From CAZAPG01 sp964486935 (lineage in GTDB: Bacteria > Chloroflexota > Anaerolineae > 4572-78 > J111), in assembly GCA_964486935.1 (NCBI GenBank), contig CAZAPG010000058.1, positions 1 to 44,190 on the forward strand: a DNA stretch of 44,190 nucleotides, given 5' to 3'. The translations under genes and the position numbers were made by a program. Shown piece by piece: positions 39,374 through 44,190 of the stretch. Each line of letters begins with the position of its first letter. The stretch's first letter is position 1. The notes under the pieces are model-generated. The model searched no databases. It saw nothing but the letters and a program-made list of their open reading frames with translations, and was not told the origin of the DNA.

Positions 39374-39375
39374 AT

Positions 39376-39747
39376 TTACTGCTTCAACAGCCACCCGATA
39401 CGGTCATACGAGATGGCATAGTGAAAGATAACTGTGCCCCCTAAAACCAGAGCCGAGGTTACGGCGCCGGTAACGTACAACCCCCAGGCAGCAAAACCGA
39501 ACAGGGCCAGTTCTAACAGCAAGCGCAGCCAGCCGGGCACCGGCACCGGCGCAGCGCCGGAACGGCTCCGGTCGTTGGGTACGGAAAACGTGGCCCAGAG
39601 CAAGGCGGCAATCAGAGGCAGGCCCAGGGCCAGCCCTGTCTTTAAAAAGATGTTGTGGCTTTGCTGCCAGCCCCAGTAGCCAATTGCCAGCAGCGCCGCC
39701 AGTTCCAGCAAAAATCTAAGGGCGAGATTGGCGGGGTGATGAGCCAT
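39376..39747 (-). CDS. YrdB-family (DUF2568) membrane protein
   Basis: This 123-residue protein has four predicted membrane helices. NLALRFLLELAALLAIGYWGWQ, the conserved loop TFSVPNDRSRSGAAPVPVPG, and WLRLLLELALFGFAAWGLY match the YrdB/DUF2568 family, whose function is unknown. It starts two bases after the stop of the response-regulator gene, so the two are translated from one transcript. It is convergent with the RmlC-like gene (2-bp gap). Confidence 0.85.
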   Translation of the reverse strand: MAHHPANLALRFLLELAALLAIGYWGWQQSHNIFLKTGLALGLPLIAALLWATFSVPNDRSRSGAAPVPVPGWLRLLLELALFGFAAWGLYVTGAVTSALVLGGTVIFHYAISYDRIGWLLKQ

Positions 39748-39749
39748 AG

Positions 39750-40439
39750 CTACACTTGTGGTTCAAAGCGATAGCCGGTGTTGAGTTCGTTGAGAATGTA
39801 GATAGGGTTCTGGGGGTCTGGTTCCAGCTTGCGGCGCAGGTACCAGATGTAAACCCGCAAGTAGTCAATATCATCAATATATTCAAAGCCCCACACACCC
39901 TCCAGCAATTGCCTGAACTCCAGCAGCCGGCCTTTGTTTTTAACCAGGATAGCCAGCAATTTGAACTCGGTGGGGGTTAGCTTGATGATTTCGCCCCTAA
40001 TAGTGACTCGGCGGGCATCCAGGTCAATGGACATATAATCATCGCTGTAGGTGGTGGCATCTGCCTCTGACTCGGTGTGAACCCGGCGCAGGTTGGCCCG
40101 AATCCGGGCCAGTAACTCGCCCACGCGGAAGGGTTTGGTCAGGTAATCGTCGGCGCCAAGGTCTAGCCCTTTGACAATATCCTGTTCCCGGCCCAGGGCA
40201 GTGAGCATAATAATCGGGGTGTTTGACATTTCCCGAATGCGCTGGCAAACCTCGTAGCCGCTGAGTTTGGGCATAGAAATGTCCAGAATAACCAGGTCGG
40301 GTTGATTGCTAAAAAAGGCCCGCAAGGCTTCCTGCCCATCACTGGCAGTAATAATTTCATAGCCTGCCCGGTTCAAACCGTGTTCGACAAGTTCTACAGA
40401 GATGGGGTCATCATCAACTATCAGAATTTTTTCGCCCAT
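39750..40439 (-). CDS. OmpR/PhoB-family response regulator
   Basis: This 229-residue protein has a receiver domain (1-120) with the acidic pocket DDD at 9-11, phosphoacceptor Asp53 in VILDISMP, the switch Thr in IIMLTALG and Lys in YLTKPF. The C-terminal winged helix (about 130-225) contains IIKLTPTEFKLLAILVKNKG and the recognition region DIDYLRVYIWYLRRKLE. It is a DNA-binding regulator that should be activated by phosphorylation. No histidine kinase gene is adjacent; the partner is elsewhere or it is an orphan. YrdB follows directly. The upstream promoter is at 40473-40501. Confidence 0.93.
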   Translation of the reverse strand: MGEKILIVDDDPISVELVEHGLNRAGYEIITASDGQEALRAFFSNQPDLVILDISMPKLSGYEVCQRIREMSNTPIIMLTALGREQDIVKGLDLGADDYLTKPFRVGELLARIRANLRRVHTESEADATTYSDDYMSIDLDARRVTIRGEIIKLTPTEFKLLAILVKNKGRLLEFRQLLEGVWGFEYIDDIDYLRVYIWYLRRKLEPDPQNPIYILNELNTGYRFEPQV

Positions 40440-40472
40440 TTTTTCAAACTACCGGCCAATTTTATTATTCAA

Positions 40473-40501
40473 AGTATATATGAGAAGCAGCAAGTTGACA
40501 A
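40473..40501 (-). promoter_or_regulatory. Promoter of the response-regulator operon
   Basis: On the minus strand TTGTCA (40501-40496), 17 bp, TATACT (40478-40473). Transcription would start about 27 bases before the ATG at 40439. No clear Shine-Dalgarno sequence is seen in the leader. Confidence 0.65.
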
Positions 40502-40533
40502 TAGCTACATGAAAAGAGGGCTGCGTTGGGGGG

Positions 40534-41544
40534 TTAGTCGTAAACTGTGCCCAACCCGTTGAGTAATTCTTTTACATCGTGCACCGGGCGGGCTGTATCA
40601 ACCAGCAGATATTGACCGGCCTCGCGAGGTGTGGCGTGGTGGGCGCTGGCCAGGCGCAAATGGTATTTGGCAATAATCTGGTAGCCCCCTTTGATGGTAA
40701 TGTGTCCGGCTACTAATAAACGTTGCGGCACAAAACCCTCCGACAGATGGCGCAGCATAGCCTCCAGAAAAATGGCGTAGTCTGTATTGCCATATTCCCG
40801 TTCGCAGCGGGTGAACAGGGCAGACCAGAGTATCTGGTCAAAATGAGGGTGGCTGCTGGCAATAAAGCCGCGCAGCAAATCGTTGTAGCGGGGGTCATCG
40901 GGGCCGGATACTGACAGGTAATATTGGGCCAGGGTTTGGTAGGGAATGCCTTCGTGCATTTTGGCGTAGCCGTTACGCAAGGCGGCCAAATCTTCCGGGG
41001 CCAGCATTTCATCGGCCCAGGCCAGTAGTTCTTGATGGCTCCAGTTGAACAGCCTGGTAACATTGGCCGAAATGGTCATAAAGGCCGACGCGCCGGAGTG
41101 GGCCACGCTGACGCCTGCTTTGGTGCGGATGTAAAAGGGCAGGGAGTCGAACAGAGAAAGAACCTGGTCTCGCGCGCGGGTTTGGGTCAGGGCTTTTTCA
41201 AAATCCGGGGTGTAAATGCGCTGGCCTTTAGCCAGGTTGATGCCGTAAATATGGGGTAGTTCATGGTTGCCGCTCAGGTAGATGATAGCCTCGCCGTAGG
41301 CGCTTTGCAGGTTGAGCACATCAAGCACAATATCCAGCGATTTGTCGGCAGCCGGCTCTTCGGCGTGAATCAGGTCGCCGGTAAATATCAGGCAATCGGC
41401 CTGCCCGTTGGCCCGAAGCGCCACAAAGCGGTCTCGATAGCGCCGGTAGGCGTCCCAATCGCCATGCAAATCGGTGACAACCATGGCGATGCCAGATTCG
41501 AGTGTCCAAAGCCGGGGGTAAGTTTTGTTTAAACTGAATGGCAT
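40534..41544 (-). CDS. Calcineurin-like metallophosphoesterase
   Basis: This 336-residue protein has the metallophosphatase signature motifs in order: Asp25-Leu-His27-Gly-Asp29, TGDLIH, SGNHELPH, VAHSGA and VAGHIT. The spacing fits the PPP-type Ser/Thr phosphatase group. A helical region of about 100 residues between the AHSG and AGH motifs (FNWSHQELLAWADEMLAPEDL) is larger than usual. It could reverse phosphorylation by kinases such as the one at 25954, but no sequence link proves this. It lies 94 bp upstream of the response-regulator gene on the same strand; that gap contains its own promoter. Confidence 0.85.
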   Translation of the reverse strand: MPFSLNKTYPRLWTLESGIAMVVTDLHGDWDAYRRYRDRFVALRANGQADCLIFTGDLIHAEEPAADKSLDIVLDVLNLQSAYGEAIIYLSGNHELPHIYGINLAKGQRIYTPDFEKALTQTRARDQVLSLFDSLPFYIRTKAGVSVAHSGASAFMTISANVTRLFNWSHQELLAWADEMLAPEDLAALRNGYAKMHEGIPYQTLAQYYLSVSGPDDPRYNDLLRGFIASSHPHFDQILWSALFTRCEREYGNTDYAIFLEAMLRHLSEGFVPQRLLVAGHITIKGGYQIIAKYHLRLASAHHATPREAGQYLLVDTARPVHDVKELLNGLGTVYD

Positions 41545-41594
41545 AAACTCTGCTGCCGGATGTCCTCTAACAGAATTAAATAGTCAATACAAGT

Positions 41595-42347
41595 TTACAG
41601 GATTTTACTTAAAAACAGTTTAGTGCGCTCATGTTGGGGGTTGTTGAAGAGTTCATTGGGCGTGGTATCTTCAACAATTTTGCCCTCGTCCATAAAGATA
41701 ATCCGGTCGGCGGCGCTGCGGGCAAAACCCATCTCGTGAGTGACCACAATCATGGTCATGCCTTCTTTGGCCAGGGCCAGCATCACATCGAGCACTTCTT
41801 TAATCATTTCCGGGTCAAGGGCGCTGGTTGGCTCATCAAACAGCATAATTTTGGGGTTCATGGCCAGGGCGCGGGCAATGGCTACCCGCTGCTGCTGCCC
41901 GCCGGAAAGTTGGCCGGGGTAAACATCGGCTTTTTCGGGGATGCCAACCTTGGTTAACTGCTGGTGAGCAATTTCAATGGCTTCCCGTTTTTTGCGTTTA
42001 CGCACCACCCGCTGGGCAATGGTAATATTTTCAAGCGCGGTCAAATGAGGAAACAGATTGAATTGCTGAAAGACCATGCCCACCTCTCGGCGTACCGCGT
42101 TGATATTTTTGGTTTTCTTGCTCAAATGGATGCCATCGACCCACACATCGCCGGCGGTGGGCACTTCCAGGTAGTTGATACAGCGCAGCACGGTAGATTT
42201 GCCGGAGCCGCTGGGGCCAATAATAACCACCACCTCGCCGGTCTGCACCGTTAAATTAACGTTGTTGACCGCTTTGACCGGGCCGAAATGTTTGTACAGA
42301 TTTTTTATAACCACAATGCCTTCCTGGGCAGCGGGCGAGTTATCCAT
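41595..42347 (-). CDS. glnQ: Polar amino-acid ABC transporter ATP-binding protein (GlnQ-type)
   Basis: This 250-residue ABC ATPase powers import by the permease encoded just upstream. Walker A is GPSGSGKST, the Q-loop lies in MVFQQFNLFPHLT, the signature is LSGGQQQRVAIARAL, Walker B is IMLFDEPTSALDPE and the switch His is in VTHEMGFA. The pattern FNLFPHLTALENI is characteristic of the HisP/GlnQ group for polar amino acids. Its ATG overlaps the permease stop by 8 bp. The substrate (glutamine, histidine, arginine or other) is not defined by the ATPase; the gene symbol marks the family only. Confidence 0.92.
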   Translation of the reverse strand: MDNSPAAQEGIVVIKNLYKHFGPVKAVNNVNLTVQTGEVVVIIGPSGSGKSTVLRCINYLEVPTAGDVWVDGIHLSKKTKNINAVRREVGMVFQQFNLFPHLTALENITIAQRVVRKRKKREAIEIAHQQLTKVGIPEKADVYPGQLSGGQQQRVAIARALAMNPKIMLFDEPTSALDPEMIKEVLDVMLALAKEGMTMIVVTHEMGFARSAADRIIFMDEGKIVEDTTPNELFNNPQHERTKLFLSKIL

Positions 42348-43206
42348 CGGTCTTTAACCTCGTTTCCATTGTTTTAACCACCAGCGACAGCAAAATGGTC
42401 ATGGTTAAATACATAAAGGCAACCATATTGTAAGTTTGCAGGTATTGAAAGGAACTGGCCGAGTAAAGACGTCCAAGCTGGGTGATATCCTGCACGCCCA
42501 GGGCCGAAACCAGCGACGACTCTTTGAGCATGGCGATAAAATCGTTGCCCAGGGGGGGCAGCACCCGCCGCACCGCCTGGGGTAAAATAATGTGGCGCAT
42601 GGCCTCCACATAGCTCATACCCAAAGAGCGAGCCGCTTCCATTTGGCCCCGGCCAATCGATTCGATACCGGCCCGAAACACCTCTGCGGAAAAAGCTCCG
42701 TAACTGATGGCCAGGGCGATAATGGCTCTTACCTCAAAGCTTACGTCAAGCCCGGCCCGGCGGTTGCCCAGTTGGGCCAGAATATTTTCCGGCCCCAGCA
42801 GATTGATGCTGGCCAGATACTCTCCAAACCCGTTGATTAGGGTAACAATTGCCGGAATAATTACAAAGGCGATATACAAAATATTTACCAGAATGGGCAA
42901 TCCCCGCATAATCTGCACATACAGGGTGGCCAGGTTATAGATGACCGGGTTTTTCGACACGCGCCCCAGGCCGGTAAATAAGCCAATAGTCACCGCAATA
43001 AGGTAGCCGATAATGGTCACTCTAATGGTAACAACAATGCCGGATTTTAGAAAGTTAAAGATGTTTTGGTAGGTTTCACTGGTGGCAAAGTTAAAAAATA
43101 AAAGTATGCCTCCCAAAACAATTATCAGCAACCACCATGGCAACTCCGCCAGAGAGCTGGTGACGCGCCCTTGAATAGATGGGGCCTTAATATTGATGTC
43201 ATCCAT
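42340..43206 (-). CDS. Polar amino-acid ABC transporter permease
   Basis: This 288-residue membrane protein belongs to the HisM/GlnP family. A hydrophobic N-terminal helix (PWWLLIIVLGGILLFF) is followed by the binding-protein-dependent transport core with about five helices: SGIVVTIRVTIIGYLIAV, then VQIMRGLPILVNILYI. The cytoplasmic EAA loop SLGMSYVEAMRHIILPQAVRRVLPPLGN is the coupling element for the ATPase. AAGGGGGA precedes the ATG. The binding-protein gene lies upstream with a strong hairpin between, an arrangement that often gives more binding protein than permease. Confidence 0.92.
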   Translation of the reverse strand: MDDINIKAPSIQGRVTSSLAELPWWLLIIVLGGILLFFNFATSETYQNIFNFLKSGIVVTIRVTIIGYLIAVTIGLFTGLGRVSKNPVIYNLATLYVQIMRGLPILVNILYIAFVIIPAIVTLINGFGEYLASINLLGPENILAQLGNRRAGLDVSFEVRAIIALAISYGAFSAEVFRAGIESIGRGQMEAARSLGMSYVEAMRHIILPQAVRRVLPPLGNDFIAMLKESSLVSALGVQDITQLGRLYSASSFQYLQTYNMVAFMYLTMTILLSLVVKTMETRLKTDG

Positions 43207-43244
43207 TGACCCGTTTTCCCCCTTAACCTTGAATTAGCGTTACA

Positions 43245-43281
43245 AACAATGTGCAGGGCCTGGCAGACCCTGCACATTGTT
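43245..43281 (-). terminator. 14-bp hairpin between binding protein and permease genes
   Basis: AACAATGTGCAGGG (43245-43258) and CCCTGCACATTGTT (43268-43281) are perfectly complementary with a 9-base loop. No U-run follows on the minus strand, so partial attenuation or 3'-end protection of the binding-protein message is more likely than full termination. Confidence 0.65.
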
Positions 43282-43327
43282 ACCGTTTATAAAACTGCTA
43301 TTGTTTCATCAAAGAGGTTTAACAACA

Positions 43328-44190
43328 TCAACCCCCGCCATCCTCGGCGTGTTCGCTTTGGGTGTCTTCTTCGGCGGGCGCTTCCGACTCCTCATCTTCG
43401 GCGTAGGCGCCGGGGCCAATGTCATCGTAGGTAATTCTGAAATCGGTGGTAAAGTACCGGCCGTTGAGTTGCTCAAGGAAGCCATCAGCCCGCATCGAGG
43501 CCAGGGCCGCGTTGACCGGCCCGACCAGGTCGCTGCCCTTGGGGAAGATGAAGCCGAGCTGGTCGCTGGAGAGGGAGTCGCCAATAAGTTGCACCGCATC
43601 GGCGTTTTCGCCCTGGTAGCCCTGGCCGGCCGTCTCGTCGATAATGACGGCATCAACATCGCCGGCAATCAGGGCCTGAACAGCCAGCCCAAAGTCATCA
43701 AAGGTTTGAATGCGGTCTTCGCTAACAATGGTTTTGGCGGTTTCGTAGTTGGTGGTGCCAAGCTGGGTGCCGATAATTAGCGACTCATCAGCTACAAATT
43801 CATCAACCGTTGAGAAGCGGTCTTCGCCCAACTGGGCCAAAAGCCTTTGGTCAACGTTAACGTAACCATCGGAAAAGTCAACAATTTCGGCCCGGTCTTC
43901 GGTAATGGTGATACCGTCGGCGGCCATATCAAACTGGCCTTCGCTAACGGCCACAATCATTCCGTCCCAGCGCGTTTCAACATACTCTGGCACGCAGTTA
44001 AGGCGGTTACACATTTCAGTGATGAAATCATAATCCCAGCCTTCGGCCTGGCCGGTTTGCAGATTGATGTAGTTAAAGGGCAGATAAGCGTTTTCAACAG
44101 CAATGGTGATGATGCGGCCACCCAGGTCGGGTAGCTCCATCATGGCTTCGCCTTCGGCCATCTCGCCGATGACTTCGCCACCCTGATAAA
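43328..44190 (-). CDS. Family 3 amino-acid ABC transporter substrate-binding protein (5' end outside window)
   Basis: The frame is open to the right edge (codons reading YQGGEVIGEM precede an internal ATG at 44161), so the start and the signal peptide lie beyond the window. The visible 287 codons have the bilobed family 3 fold: ITIAVENAYLPFNYIN, GWDYDFITEMCNRLNC, RWDGMIVAVSEGQFDMAADGITITEDRAEIVDFSDGY, and in lobe 2 LIIGTQLGTTNYETAK and VDAVIIDETAGQGY. The first Asp after GQF and the Arg of EDRAE are the usual amino-acid contacts. An acidic tail (EDEESEAPAEEDTQSEHAED) extends past the normal end. It is the extracytoplasmic receptor of the downstream permease and ATPase. Confidence 0.9.
   Translation of the reverse strand, partial: YQGGEVIGEMAEGEAMMELPDLGGRIITIAVENAYLPFNYINLQTGQAEGWDYDFITEMCNRLNCVPEYVETRWDGMIVAVSEGQFDMAADGITITEDRAEIVDFSDGYVNVDQRLLAQLGEDRFSTVDEFVADESLIIGTQLGTTNYETAKTIVSEDRIQTFDDFGLAVQALIAGDVDAVIIDETAGQGYQGENADAVQLIGDSLSSDQLGFIFPKGSDLVGPVNAALASMRADGFLEQLNGRYFTTDFRITYDDIGPGAYAEDEESEAPAEEDTQSEHAEDGGG

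Noticed and set aside
1..44190. tRNA, rRNA, CRISPR array, insertion sequence or prophage genes
   Set aside because: No cloverleaf with a CCA-type end, no rRNA segment, no regularly spaced short repeat and no transposase or phage motif was seen by eye; small RNAs could still be missed.

Overview
The window looks like a chromosomal segment of a Chloroflexota bacterium, probably Anaerolineae-like. This is an inference from overall style: GC-rich coding, a plant-type LRR lipoprotein, a long WD40 lipoprotein, cyclase/AAA/TPR signalling giants, CGNR regulators and two-codon or overlapping gene junctions. I see no phage, insertion sequence, CRISPR array, rRNA or tRNA. Gene density is high and both strands are used in blocks.

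Layout. 1-720: a small XRE regulator divergent from a small coiled-coil protein, with an 11-bp palindrome between them. 980-7950: a DUF6544-like protein, two paralogous CGNR zinc-finger regulators (each divergent from a target: an LRR lipoprotein, and a small protein plus EamA transporter), an HhH-GPD DNA glycosylase and a second EamA transporter. 7970-13850 (minus strand): a P2-type cation ATPase behind a yybP-ykoY manganese riboswitch, then an ExoD-family protein and a WD40 lipoprotein. 14060-16800: a glutaredoxin-thioredoxin reductase fusion, an SH3-like lipoprotein and a methyltransferase. 16810-20660 (minus): an MrfA-like helicase carrying an inserted HNH motif, overlapping an MrfB/YprB-like exonuclease. 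20650-22100: an MFS exporter behind a structured leader with an attenuator-like terminator. 22310-30880: a signalling block, made of a class III nucleotide cyclase-AAA protein, its separately encoded TPR half, and a 1641-residue MBL/STAS/kinase/AAA/TPR protein. 30910-36250 (minus): a surface-glycan operon (DegT aminotransferase, formyltransferase, GT2, GT-C membrane protein). 36390-38570: purB and a HAD hydrolase. 38830-41550: RmlC-like epimerase, YrdB, response regulator and metallophosphatase. 41590-44190 (minus): a polar amino-acid ABC transporter whose binding protein runs off the right edge.

Most notable points. (1) Both CGNR regulator genes share a superposable divergent control region: two copies of (C/G)TAAC(C/T)-N18-GGTTA spaced exactly 47 bp and bracketing a TTGACA-N17 promoter. 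This looks like an undescribed operator for this regulator family. (2) The MBL-STAS-kinase-AAA-TPR protein lies next to a nucleotide cyclase, which suggests a cyclic-nucleotide or phosphorylation signalling module. (3) The MrfAB-like repair pair has an HNH motif inside the helicase subunit. (4) A Mn2+ riboswitch with its own terminator identifies the likely substrate of the P-type ATPase. (5) purB appears to be transcribed as a leaderless mRNA.

Functional calls rest on motifs read by eye; no database search was run.
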